Positions 22,917-31,275 of a DNA stretch of 64,000 bases are shown here, piece after piece. Position 1 is the stretch's first letter. Every line of letters starts with the position of its first letter. Under the pieces are notes generated by a model. It saw nothing but the letters and a program-made list of their open reading frames with translations. It was not told the origin of the DNA and searched no databases. The position numbers and the translations under genes were made by a program. This DNA comes from Leclercia adecarboxylata (GTDB lineage Bacteria; Pseudomonadota; Gammaproteobacteria; Enterobacterales; Enterobacteriaceae): positions 744,001 through 808,000 of the forward strand of contig NZ_CP098325.1 of NCBI RefSeq assembly GCF_023639785.1. Direction: 5' to 3'.

Positions 22917-23365
22917 TGCTCGCTCTCCTCACCGGCTGTAAAGCGGAACACCTCTTCACAGGCCTGCTTCAGGGCGCTGTCTGCGGCAATGGTACAGACG
23001 CGTTTCCAGCCGGTGATGCCGTTGCCGTTATCCCACTGCGGCGTCATGACCACCTCCAGGCCGTTCAGGCTCTCCTGGCCTGTCAGGGTGACAGCGCCTT
23101 TGGCGATGCTCATGCCTGAGACATAGCGGGATGTCGCGGGGGAGGGGACGCCGTTCACGCCTGCGTCGCAGCTATCTGTCCCGCCATGATCCAGGGCGCA
23201 GAGTTCCACGGCGGTACGGTAGGGGAGGAAGGTTTGCAGCATATCGGTGAGGGCGGCTTTTCGCAGGTAGTTCTGATAGGCCGGAATGCCGATGGCACTC
23301 AGAATAGCAACGATGCCAATGACAACCATTAATTCGATGAGGGTAAAACCTTTTTGTCTTTCCAT
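22913..23365 (-). CDS. ppdD: Prepilin PpdD (type IV pilin)
   Basis: Major type IV pilin precursor. I chose the ATG at 23365 (150 residues) because it gives the classic short basic leader MERQKG followed by FTLIELMVVIG, the prepilin peptidase site, with Glu5 of the mature pilin. An open upstream extension of 21 codons lacks pilin features. Two C-terminal-half cysteine pairs (CALDHGGTDSC, and CTIAADSALKQAC further on) fit disulfide-stabilised pilins. The first gene of ppdD-hofB-hofC; the 184 bases upstream hold no other gene. Confidence 0.95.
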   Translation of the reverse strand: MERQKGFTLIELMVVIGIVAILSAIGIPAYQNYLRKAALTDMLQTFLPYRTAVELCALDHGGTDSCDAGVNGVPSPATSRYVSGMSIAKGAVTLTGQESLNGLEVVMTPQWDNGNGITGWKRVCTIAADSALKQACEEVFRFTAGEESEQ

Positions 23366-23515
23366 GATTCGCTCCTTGTTTGAACTGGCGCTACTGTGAC
23401 AGCCAGGCCAATCAGGGGCGAGCGGCAAAAAACGTTTCGTGAAGCGGGATTCAGCGAGTTGTGCTGGCGTTTCAGCGAGGTGCAGTGGGCCTGCGAGAGT
23501 GGTCGTAAATCTGGC

Positions 23516-23541
23516 AAGCCCGGCCGGTGCTGACCGGGCTT
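23516..23541 (-). terminator. Hairpin downstream of nadC
   Basis: AAGCCCGG and CCGGGCTT form an 8-bp stem with a 10-base loop, 8 bases beyond the nadC stop. There is no T-run, so it is either a Rho-dependent or processing barrier or a weak terminator ahead of ppdD. Confidence 0.45.
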
Positions 23542-23549
23542 GATGTCAC

Positions 23550-24503
<954 letters not shown>

Positions 24504-24530
24504 TCAGCACCATATATAAGGAGATCCTGC

Positions 24531-25094
24531 ATGCACTCAGAACATGGCTGGCTGGCAGATGTGCGGCGCGTTCCTTCGCCACACCACGATTGCCGCCCGG
24601 AAGATGAAATTCCGTCGCTGCTGGTTGTGCATAACATCAGCCTGCCGCCCGGCGAGTTTGGCGGCCCGTGGATTGACGCATTATTTACCGGGACAATTGA
24701 TCCTGATGCTCACCCCTTCTTCGCAGAAATCGCTCACCTGCGCGTTTCTGCCCACTGTCTGATTCGTCGTGACGGCGAGATCGTCCAGTATGTTCCTTTC
24801 GATAAACGTGCCTGGCATGCGGGTGTGTCTCAGTATCAGGGGCGTGAGCGCTGCAATGATTTTTCAATCGGCATTGAGCTGGAAGGAACAGACACGCTGC
24901 CCTACACAGACGCGCAGTACGAGCAGCTGGCCGCGGTGACGCACACGCTGATCTCGCGCTATCCGGCTATCGCCCGCAACATGACCGGGCACAGCGATAT
25001 TGCGCCGCAGCGCAAGACCGATCCCGGCCCGGCGTTTGACTGGGAACGATTTAAAACTTTGCTTACCGCCCTGTCAGAAAAGGAGATGACATGA
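24531..25094 (+). CDS. ampD: 1,6-anhydro-N-acetylmuramyl-L-alanine amidase AmpD
   Basis: Cytoplasmic zinc amidase that removes peptides from anhydro-muropeptides in cell wall recycling. In species with AmpR-regulated ampC its loss derepresses the beta-lactamase. The start at 24531 follows TAAGGAGA and gives 187 residues. Zinc ligands His34, His154 and Asp164 and the catalytic Lys162 are all present, so the enzyme should be active. No ampC or ampR is in the window. It overlaps ampE by 4 bases. Confidence 0.97.
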   Translation: MHSEHGWLADVRRVPSPHHDCRPEDEIPSLLVVHNISLPPGEFGGPWIDALFTGTIDPDAHPFFAEIAHLRVSAHCLIRRDGEIVQYVPFDKRAWHAGVSQYQGRERCNDFSIGIELEGTDTLPYTDAQYEQLAAVTHTLISRYPAIARNMTGHSDIAPQRKTDPGPAFDWERFKTLLTALSEKEMT

Positions 25095-25945
25095 CGTTAT
25101 TTACCATGCTGCTGGTGATGATTGCTGAGCGTTTGTTTAAGCTGGGCGAACACTGGTATCTGGACCACCGGATGGAAGTGCTGTTTCGTCGCATCCGCCA
25201 CTTCTCCATGATCCGCACGCTGCTGATGACGGCGGGGGTGATGGTCGTTGTATTCCTGCTGCTGCGCTCGCTGTATGGCCTGTTCTTCAACGTGCCGCTG
25301 CTGGTGGTGTGGATCCTCCTCGGCGTGCTCTGCATTGGCGCCGGTAAGGTCCGTCTGCATTACCATGCATATCTGAAAGCTGCCACGAATAACGATGCGC
25401 ATGCCCGTAGGGCGATGGCCAGCGAGCTGACGCTGATCCACGGCATTCCGCCGGAGTGCGATGAACGCGAGTTTTTACGTGAACTGCAAAATGCGCTGTT
25501 GTGGATTAACTTCCGCTTTTATCTGGCACCGCTGTTCTGGTTTGTGGTGGGGGGCGCCTGGGGCCCGGTTCTGCTGATGGGTTATGCATTTTTACGCGCC
25601 TGGCAGAGCTGGCTGGCACGTTATCTGACCCCGCATGAGCGTTTGCAGTCCGGCATCGACGCCATTCTGCACGTGGTGGACTGGCTGCCGGTGCGGCTGT
25701 TCGGCGTGGTATATGCCCTGATCGGCCACGGCGAGAAAGCGCTGCCGGCGTGGTTCGCTTCGCTGGGGGATCGCCATACCTCGCAATACCTGGTATTAAC
25801 GCGTCTGGCGCAGTTCTCCCTGGCGCGTGAGCCGCATACGGATAAAGTTGAAACGCCTAAAGCGGCCGTTTCGATGGCCAAGAAAACCTCTTTTGTGGTG
25901 GTAGTGATTGTGGCGCTGCTGACCATTTACGGCACGCTGATCTAA
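25091..25945 (+). CDS. ampE: Inner-membrane protein AmpE
   Basis: Integral membrane protein encoded with ampD and proposed to act in beta-lactamase induction signalling; its biochemical role is not settled. The 284-residue protein has several transmembrane segments, including the hydrophobic stretches at about residues 38-56, 58-75, 142-165 and the extreme C-terminus. Coupled to ampD by ATGA. A 9-bp inverted repeat spans its stop codon. Confidence 0.95.
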   Translation: MTLFTMLLVMIAERLFKLGEHWYLDHRMEVLFRRIRHFSMIRTLLMTAGVMVVVFLLLRSLYGLFFNVPLLVVWILLGVLCIGAGKVRLHYHAYLKAATNNDAHARRAMASELTLIHGIPPECDEREFLRELQNALLWINFRFYLAPLFWFVVGGAWGPVLLMGYAFLRAWQSWLARYLTPHERLQSGIDAILHVVDWLPVRLFGVVYALIGHGEKALPAWFASLGDRHTSQYLVLTRLAQFSLAREPHTDKVETPKAAVSMAKKTSFVVVVIVALLTIYGTLI

Positions 25946-25956
25946 ACCAGCGTGCC
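25931..25956 (+). terminator. Hairpin across the ampE stop codon
   Basis: GGCACGCTG and CAGCGTGCC form a perfect 9-bp stem with an 8-base loop containing the ampE TAA. It lies between ampE and the convergent glycosidase gene and is a plausible transcript end for both, although no T-run follows. Confidence 0.5.
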
Positions 25957-25963
25957 GCAGGCC

Positions 25964-26914
25964 TCAGACCGTATCTGCTGACGGGATGCCGAAATCGGGC
26001 ATCCCGTTTTCTTTCCAGACAACGGTTTTCAGGCGGGTGTGGCGGTTCGGATCGTACAGCGGATTGCCTTCGATCTCGGTATAGTTGCGGGCGTGGTAAA
26101 CCAGCACGTCTTCACCGTCCGCCGTTTGGGTAAAGCTGTTGTGCCCTGGCCCGTACTGGCGGTTCTCGTAGCTGGTGGTGAACACCGGCTGCGGAGATTT
26201 ATGCCAGTTCGCCGGGTTGCGTGGGTCGGCATTGAGGTCGATCCACAGCAGCCCCATGCAGTAGTTTTCATCGGTGGCGCTGGCTGAATAGCTGATAAAC
26301 AGTCGGTCATCGTGGAACAGAACCGCCGGGCCTTCATTGACCCAGAACCCGCGGCACTCCCAGTCATATTCCGGTTTGCTGAGCATCACCGGTTCGCCTT
26401 TGAGCGTCCACGGGTTTTCCATTTCGCACAGATAAAGGTTCGAGTTACCGGCAATATCCGGGGCTTTTTGCGCCCAGAGATACCAGCGTTTACCCTGATG
26501 CACAAAGGTGGTGGCATCCAGCGCAAAGGTGTCGAACGGGGTCGTGATTTGCCCTTTCTCTACCCATGTACCGGTGAGCGGATCGCTGTCGCTACACTCC
26601 AGGGCAAACATCCGGTGCTGGAACATACCGAGCTTGTCCAGCGCCTGGGTATGGGTAGCGGCAAAGTAGATGTACCATTTGCCGTCAATGTGGTGCAGTT
26701 CCGGCGCCCAGATCAACTGGCTCATCGGGCCCGTTTCGGGCTTGCGCCACACCACCACCTCTTCAGCGCTGCGCAGTCCTTCCAGCGAGTCGGCGCGGCG
26801 AATCTCCAGCCGGTCATACTCCGGCACCGAGGCAATAAAGTAGTACTCTCCTTCATGGCGAAGAATGTACGGGTCGGCACGTTGTTCAATAAACGGGTTT
26901 GGCCAGGTTTGCAT
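25964..26914 (-). CDS. Glycoside hydrolase family 43 (YagH-like beta-xylosidase / arabinofuranosidase)
   Basis: Predicted cytoplasmic five-bladed beta-propeller glycosidase acting on xylo- or arabino-oligosaccharides; there is no signal peptide. The 316 residues contain the expected GH43 acidic triad: Asp14 in RADPY (general base), Asp133 in ALDATTF (pKa modulator) and Glu194 in VNEGPAV (general acid). It lies 10 bases downstream of a GPH-family sugar transporter, the same pairing as E. coli yagG-yagH, so the pair probably imports and then cleaves plant-derived oligosaccharides. The exact substrate cannot be told from sequence. It is not part of the E. coli K-12 ampE-aroP interval. Confidence 0.88.
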   Translation of the reverse strand: MQTWPNPFIEQRADPYILRHEGEYYFIASVPEYDRLEIRRADSLEGLRSAEEVVVWRKPETGPMSQLIWAPELHHIDGKWYIYFAATHTQALDKLGMFQHRMFALECSDSDPLTGTWVEKGQITTPFDTFALDATTFVHQGKRWYLWAQKAPDIAGNSNLYLCEMENPWTLKGEPVMLSKPEYDWECRGFWVNEGPAVLFHDDRLFISYSASATDENYCMGLLWIDLNADPRNPANWHKSPQPVFTTSYENRQYGPGHNSFTQTADGEDVLVYHARNYTEIEGNPLYDPNRHTRLKTVVWKENGMPDFGIPSADTV

Positions 26915-26924
26915 TCGGCTCTCC

Positions 26925-28316
26925 TTATTCAGCGGCTTTAAGTTCCTGATAGTCTTTCAGCTCGCGATAGTTGTTCCGGCGCTTCTCCAGGTCCGACTGG
27001 ATCTGCTTCATGGTTTCGCGGTCCACTTTCAGCAGACGTACCACCCCTGCGGTGATGAGGTATCCGACGCCTGGGATCACGGTAAAGAGCAGGACGATGC
27101 CGTTGATGGCGTCCGCGCTTTGCGCTTTTGCGCCCGCATCGTAACCGTACCAGGAGAGCAGGAAGCCCACCATTGCCCCGGCAATCGCCAGACCCAGTTT
27201 CAGGAAGAAGATATTGCCGGAGAAGCTGATCCCGGTGATGCGTTTGCCTGTTTTCCATTCGCCGTAGTCATCCACGTCGGCCATCAGGGACCAGTGCAGC
27301 GGAGACGGGATCTGGTGCAGGATGTTCAGCAGGAAGTAGAGCACCACAATGGTCACGGTGGCTTTTGGATCGAAGAAATAGAAGGCGCAGGAGAAGATCG
27401 CCAGCACGATGTTGGTCCAGAAGAAGACCTTAAGCTTACACCAGCGGTCGGTCAGCACTTTTGCCAGCACGCTGCCCAGCATCATGCCTACTACGCCCAG
27501 GCTGATAAACAGGGTGGCGAAGTGGGTGCTCTGGCCCATTACCCAGGTGACGTAGTACATGGTGGCCGCCATGCGGATAAAGCCCGGGCAGACGTTGCAC
27601 AGGGTGAGCAGCAGAATGCGCACCCACTGGTCGTTCTTCCAGACGTCTTTGAGATCGTTTTTCAGTTCGTCATTGGTGTGCACCGCCGGTTGCACACGCT
27701 CGCGCACCGTAGAGAAGCTGAACAGGAACATGCAGGTGCCAATCAGCGCCAGCACGGTCATGGCCATCTGATAGCCTTTGGCTTTATCCTCACCACCGAA
27801 CCAGTCGGCCATCGGCAGCAGGGTCAGCGACAGCAGCAGGGTGGCAATACCCACCAGCACAAAGCGATAGGACTGGCAGGCAACGCGCTCTTTCGGATCG
27901 TTGGTAATAACCCCGCCCAGCGAGCAGTAGGGAATGTTAATGGCCGTATAGGTCAGAGAAAGCAGGAAGTAGGTAACAAAGGCATAGATAACTTTGCTGT
28001 TGTAGGTCCAGTCCGGGGTGGTAAACATCAGGATACTGAACAGCGCATAAGGGAAAGCGATCCACAGCAGCCATGGACGAAATCGCCCATACTTACTGCG
28101 GGTACGGTCGGCAATGGCACCCATAATGGGGTCGGTAACGGCATCGATGACGCGTACCGAGAGCAGCAGCACGCCCACCAGGGCCGGTGCCAGGCCGAAA
28201 ATATCCGTATAAAAATAGTTCACAAACAACATGATGGCGCCAAAGATGATGTTGCACCCGGCATCACCCATCCCATAGCCGATCTTTTCTTTTACTGACA
28301 GTTTATTGTTATCCAT
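26925..28316 (-). CDS. GPH-family sugar:cation symporter (YagG/XynT-like)
   Basis: Inner-membrane major-facilitator-type transporter of the glycoside-pentoside-hexuronide family. The ATG at 28316 has a GGAGAAAC ribosome-binding site and gives 463 residues beginning MDNNKLSVKEKIGYGMGDAG, typical of the family; an open upstream frame of 45 codons has no such features. About twelve transmembrane segments, DPIMGAIADRTRS and the DVDDYGEWKTGKR segment are present. Its partner is the downstream GH43 gene. The 161-base upstream gap should hold the promoter. No adjacent regulator gene is present. Confidence 0.9.
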   Translation of the reverse strand: MDNNKLSVKEKIGYGMGDAGCNIIFGAIMLFVNYFYTDIFGLAPALVGVLLLSVRVIDAVTDPIMGAIADRTRSKYGRFRPWLLWIAFPYALFSILMFTTPDWTYNSKVIYAFVTYFLLSLTYTAINIPYCSLGGVITNDPKERVACQSYRFVLVGIATLLLSLTLLPMADWFGGEDKAKGYQMAMTVLALIGTCMFLFSFSTVRERVQPAVHTNDELKNDLKDVWKNDQWVRILLLTLCNVCPGFIRMAATMYYVTWVMGQSTHFATLFISLGVVGMMLGSVLAKVLTDRWCKLKVFFWTNIVLAIFSCAFYFFDPKATVTIVVLYFLLNILHQIPSPLHWSLMADVDDYGEWKTGKRITGISFSGNIFFLKLGLAIAGAMVGFLLSWYGYDAGAKAQSADAINGIVLLFTVIPGVGYLITAGVVRLLKVDRETMKQIQSDLEKRRNNYRELKDYQELKAAE

Positions 28317-28363
28317 CGACGTTTCTCCGAGTAACGGTATGGAGAGAATTATTCGCTGGCAAA

Positions 28364-28379
28364 GCAAAATATGCGTTGC
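28364..28379. promoter_or_regulatory. Possible operator upstream of the sugar transporter
   Basis: GCAAAATATGCGTTGC is a partial palindrome with GCAA/TTGC ends, about 50 bases upstream of the transporter ATG and close to a TATACT hexamer on the minus strand. It may be a repressor site, but the match is short and could be chance. Confidence 0.2.
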
Positions 28380-28441
28380 AGTATAACGTCGGTGATATGG
28401 ATAAAATTGCTGTAGGGAGGAAAGTGTGAGGAAGGTAACAG

Positions 28442-28470
28442 CCCTCTGCACCCGGTAAAGGTGCAGAGGG
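28442..28470 (-). terminator. Terminator-like hairpin after aroP
   Basis: CCCTCTGCACC and GGTGCAGAGGG form a perfect 11-bp stem with a 7-base loop, 7 bases past the aroP stop. The following bases on the minus strand are not a T-run, but stem strength and position indicate the 3' end of aroP. Confidence 0.65.
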
Positions 28471-28477
28471 GAGGAGA

Positions 28478-29848
28478 TTAGTGCGCTTTTACCGTTTTGG
28501 CATTTTTCTGTTTACACATGTAGCCCACCCCGAGGATCACAATCCAGACCGGGATCAGGTAGACCGAAATGGCCATGCCAGGGGTCATCAGCATGATAAT
28601 CAGGACGGCCGCCATGAACAGCAGGCAAACCCAGTTACCCAGCGGGTAGAGCAGGGCAGGGAAGCGGGTTTTCACGCCCTGCTGCTGTTTAGCACGACGG
28701 AATTTCATGTGCGCCAGGCTAATCATCGCCCAGTTGATGACCAGGGCAGAGACCACCAGCGCCATCAGCAGGCCGAAGGCGGATTCCGGTGCCAGGTAGT
28801 TGATCAGCACGCACAGCGCGGTGACCACAGCCGAAACGATAATGGTGTTCACCGGCACGCCGCGCTTATCGACGTTGAGCAGCGCTTTCGGGGCGTTACC
28901 CTGCTGGGCCAGGCCGAAGAGCATACGGCTGTTACAGTAAACGCAGCTGTTATAGACCGACAGGGCCGCGGTCAGAACCACCACGTTCAGCGCGTTCGCC
29001 ACGAAGGTGTCGCCCAGCTCGTGGAAGATCAGGACAAACGGGCTGGTATCAGCGGTAACGCGGGTCCACGGCAGCAGGGAGAGCAGCACCGCCAGCGAGC
29101 CCACATAGAAGATCAGAATACGGTAGATAACCTGGTTAGTGGCTTTCGGGATGCTCTGCTCCGGATTGTCAGCTTCCGCAGCGGTGATACCCACCAGCTC
29201 CAGACCGCCGAAGGAGAACATGATGATCGCCATCATCATCACCAGCCCGGTCATGCCATGAGGCAGGAAGCCGCCCTGATCCCAGAGGTTGCTGACGCTT
29301 GCCTGCGGCCCGCCGTTGCCGCTGAACAGCAGCCAGCCGCCGAACAGGATCATCGCCACAACCGCGATAACTTTAATAATGGCGAACCAGAACTCCATCT
29401 CCCCGAACACTTTCACGTTGGTCAGGTTAATGGCGTTGATCACCACAAAGAAGACCGCCGCTGAGGCCCAGGTAGGGATTTCAGGCCACCAGAACTGGAT
29501 GTATTTACCGACTGCGGTCAGCTCCGCCATCGCGACGAGGACATACAGCACCCAGTAGTTCCAGCCGGACGCGAAACCGGCAAAGCTGCCCCAGTATTTG
29601 TAAGCAAAATGACTGAAGGAACCGGCTACCGGCTCTTCGACCACCATTTCACCCAACTGACGCATAATAAGGAATGCAATAAAACCGGCAATGGCGTAGC
29701 CCAGAATAATACCCGGGCCGGCGGATTGAATTACCGATGCGCTACCCAGGAACAGGCCCGTACCAATAGCGCCACCAAGAGCAATAAGCTGTATATGGCG
29801 GTTTTTGAGGCCGCGCTTTAGCTGATCGCTGTGCTGTTGACCTTCCAT
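28478..29848 (-). CDS. aroP: Aromatic amino acid permease AroP
   Basis: Inner-membrane APC-superfamily symporter for phenylalanine, tyrosine and tryptophan. The 456-residue protein begins MEGQQHSDQLKRGLKNRHIQ and has about twelve transmembrane segments, with ALGGAIGTGLFLGS in the first. Length and sequence match E. coli AroP; PheP is the nearest alternative. Two TyrR-like boxes lie upstream, consistent with TyrR repression in E. coli. Confidence 0.95.
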   Translation of the reverse strand: MEGQQHSDQLKRGLKNRHIQLIALGGAIGTGLFLGSASVIQSAGPGIILGYAIAGFIAFLIMRQLGEMVVEEPVAGSFSHFAYKYWGSFAGFASGWNYWVLYVLVAMAELTAVGKYIQFWWPEIPTWASAAVFFVVINAINLTNVKVFGEMEFWFAIIKVIAVVAMILFGGWLLFSGNGGPQASVSNLWDQGGFLPHGMTGLVMMMAIIMFSFGGLELVGITAAEADNPEQSIPKATNQVIYRILIFYVGSLAVLLSLLPWTRVTADTSPFVLIFHELGDTFVANALNVVVLTAALSVYNSCVYCNSRMLFGLAQQGNAPKALLNVDKRGVPVNTIIVSAVVTALCVLINYLAPESAFGLLMALVVSALVINWAMISLAHMKFRRAKQQQGVKTRFPALLYPLGNWVCLLFMAAVLIIMLMTPGMAISVYLIPVWIVILGVGYMCKQKNAKTVKAH

Positions 29849-29891
29849 TATAAAACCTCGTGTGTGGTTGTTATGTTCACGCTCGGGCGTG

Positions 29892-29909
29892 TGTAATTAT
29901 GAAATTCCA
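29892..29909 (-). promoter_or_regulatory. TyrR-like box, promoter-proximal copy, aroP
   Basis: On the minus strand this reads TGGAATTTCATAATTACA. Compared with TGTAAA-N6-TTTACA it keeps the G and C spaced 14 bases apart and most flanking bases. It lies about 45 bases upstream of aroP, 5 bases from a second box. Confidence 0.5.
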
Positions 29910-29914
29910 TTTCA

Positions 29915-29932
29915 TGTATTTATAAGTTTACG
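29915..29932 (-). promoter_or_regulatory. TyrR-like box, upstream copy, aroP
   Basis: On the minus strand this reads CGTAAACTTATAAATACA, a good match to TGTAAA-N6-TTTACA with the essential G and C in place. Its centre is 23 bp from the other box, the helical spacing usual for tandem TyrR sites. Confidence 0.55.
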
Positions 29933-30292
29933 GTTCAATTGACTGAAATAAACGGATGTGTCTTCCGTAATCGGAAGAATAGTGGTAAGCGACAGCGAAT
30001 GCACCTGCTTTATGCGAGGAGAAAGCGAGTTCGAATAAAAAGAAAGCATTTGTAAATCGTCCCGTTTAAGTCCCTTTATCAACCTATAGAATAAAAATGC
30101 GCCATAAGTGGGCAGATTTTCATTTTTTACTCCGCTAAATCGGTTCAGATCGCACTTTCCACCGTTTCATTAAAGTTAAAACTGCCTCTTTCGGGGTAAT
30201 GAATTCATTTGTGCAGAGTTACATTTTTGAAACGTTATTTCTGTAAGGTTGTTAAAATAAGCGGGGTTTAATGATTTCAATCAAAACCAATA

Positions 30293-30321
30293 TGGACACA
30301 AGGTGAATACTTTGTTACTTT
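30293..30321 (+). promoter_or_regulatory. pdhR operon promoter
   Basis: A -35 TGGACA and -10 TACTTT are separated by 17 bases, with a TGT extension before the -10. The predicted start (near 30328) lies about 10 bases upstream of the PdhR box, the arrangement known for E. coli ppdh. Confidence 0.65.
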
Positions 30322-30337
30322 AGCGATACGAACATGA

Positions 30338-30354
30338 AATTGGTAAGACCAATT
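30338..30354 (+). promoter_or_regulatory. PdhR operator
   Basis: AATTGGTAAGACCAATT is a perfect palindrome matching ATTGGT-NNN-ACCAAT. It lies just downstream of the proposed start site, so PdhR bound here would block its own operon until pyruvate releases it. Confidence 0.93.
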
Positions 30355-30386
30355 GACTCCGGGCAAAAAGGCGCAAGACAGGGAAT

Positions 30387-31151
30387 ATGGCCTACAGCAA
30401 AATTCGCCAACCAAAATTATCCGATGTGATTGAGCAGCAGCTGGAGTTTTTGATCCTTGAGGGGACCCTGCGCCCCGGTGAAAAACTGCCACCTGAACGC
30501 GAACTGGCTAAACAGTTCGACGTTTCCCGTCCCTCGCTGCGTGAGGCGATCCAACGCCTCGAAGCCAAGGGCCTGCTGCTTCGTCGCCAGGGGGGCGGAA
30601 CCTTTGTGCAAAACAGCCTGTGGCAGAGTTTCAGCGACCCGTTAGTGGAGCTGCTCTCCGACCACCCAGAATCCCAGTTTGATCTGCTTGAGACCCGTCA
30701 CGCGCTTGAAGGCATCGCGGCTTACTACGCGGCGCTGCGCAGCAATGATGCCGATCGCGAGCGTATCCGCGAGCTGCATCAGGCCATCGAACGGGCCCAG
30801 GAATCCGGCGATTTAGATGCCGAATCCGACGCCGTTGTCCAGTATCAAATTGCCGTCACCGAAGCTGCCCACAACGTGGTGCTACTCCATCTGCTACGCT
30901 GCATGGAGCCAATGCTCGCCCAAAACGTTCGTCAGAATTTTGAATTGTTGTATGCCCGCCGGGAGATGCTTCCGCTGGTCAGCAACCATCGCACCCGAAT
31001 CTTCGAGGCGATAATGGCCGGGGAGCCGGAGCAGGCGCGTGAAGCGTCGCACCGTCACCTGGCTTTCATTGAGGAAATCTTGCTGGACCGCAGCCGTGAA
31101 CAGTCGCGACGCGAACGTTCATTACGCCGCATACAGCAACGAAAGGATTAA
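30387..31151 (+). CDS. pdhR: Pyruvate-responsive repressor PdhR (GntR/FadR family)
   Basis: Transcription repressor of the pyruvate dehydrogenase operon, released by pyruvate. It has 254 residues. The N-terminal winged helix-turn-helix covers about residues 9-77 ([27 protein letters not shown]), followed by an all-helical FCD effector domain with metal-binding histidines. It is followed by a 124-base leader and aceE. The perfect operator upstream supports autoregulation. Confidence 0.98.
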   Translation: MAYSKIRQPKLSDVIEQQLEFLILEGTLRPGEKLPPERELAKQFDVSRPSLREAIQRLEAKGLLLRRQGGGTFVQNSLWQSFSDPLVELLSDHPESQFDLLETRHALEGIAAYYAALRSNDADRERIRELHQAIERAQESGDLDAESDAVVQYQIAVTEAAHNVVLLHLLRCMEPMLAQNVRQNFELLYARREMLPLVSNHRTRIFEAIMAGEPEQAREASHRHLAFIEEILLDRSREQSRRERSLRRIQQRKD

Positions 31152-31186
31152 GCGCCAGTTTTTTAGAGCGCGGCAACTAAACGCAG

Positions 31187-31235
31187 AACCTGTCTTATTG
31201 CGCTTTTAGTTTTCGAAAGTGCAATGGGACAGGTT
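31187..31235 (+). promoter_or_regulatory. Structured leader hairpin upstream of aceE
   Basis: AACCTGTC pairs with GACAGGTT, then ATTGC with GCAAT, then CTTT with AAAG, with small symmetrical mismatches between helices and a 9-base apical loop. The structure ends 40 bases before the aceE ATG. No T-run follows, so it is not a simple terminator. It is probably a conserved 5' leader element of aceE mRNA. Confidence 0.6.
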
Positions 31236-31275
31236 CCAGACAAATCAACGTATTAGATAGATAAGGAATACCCCC

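Larger units (their letters stand above)
29849..30386. other. 538-base divergent regulatory interval between aroP and pdhR
   Basis: No convincing gene lies in this AT-rich stretch. It holds the leftward aroP control region (TyrR-like boxes at 29892-29932) and the rightward pdhR promoter and operator (30293-30354). The central part, about 29940-30290, shows no coding signal or strong hairpin that I can support. Confidence 0.7.

Noticed and set aside
26865..28298. 477-codon open frame opposite the GPH transporter, rich in His, Gln and Arg
   Set aside because: Composition is typical of the reverse complement of a membrane protein gene; no family match and no ribosome-binding site. The minus-strand transporter is clear.
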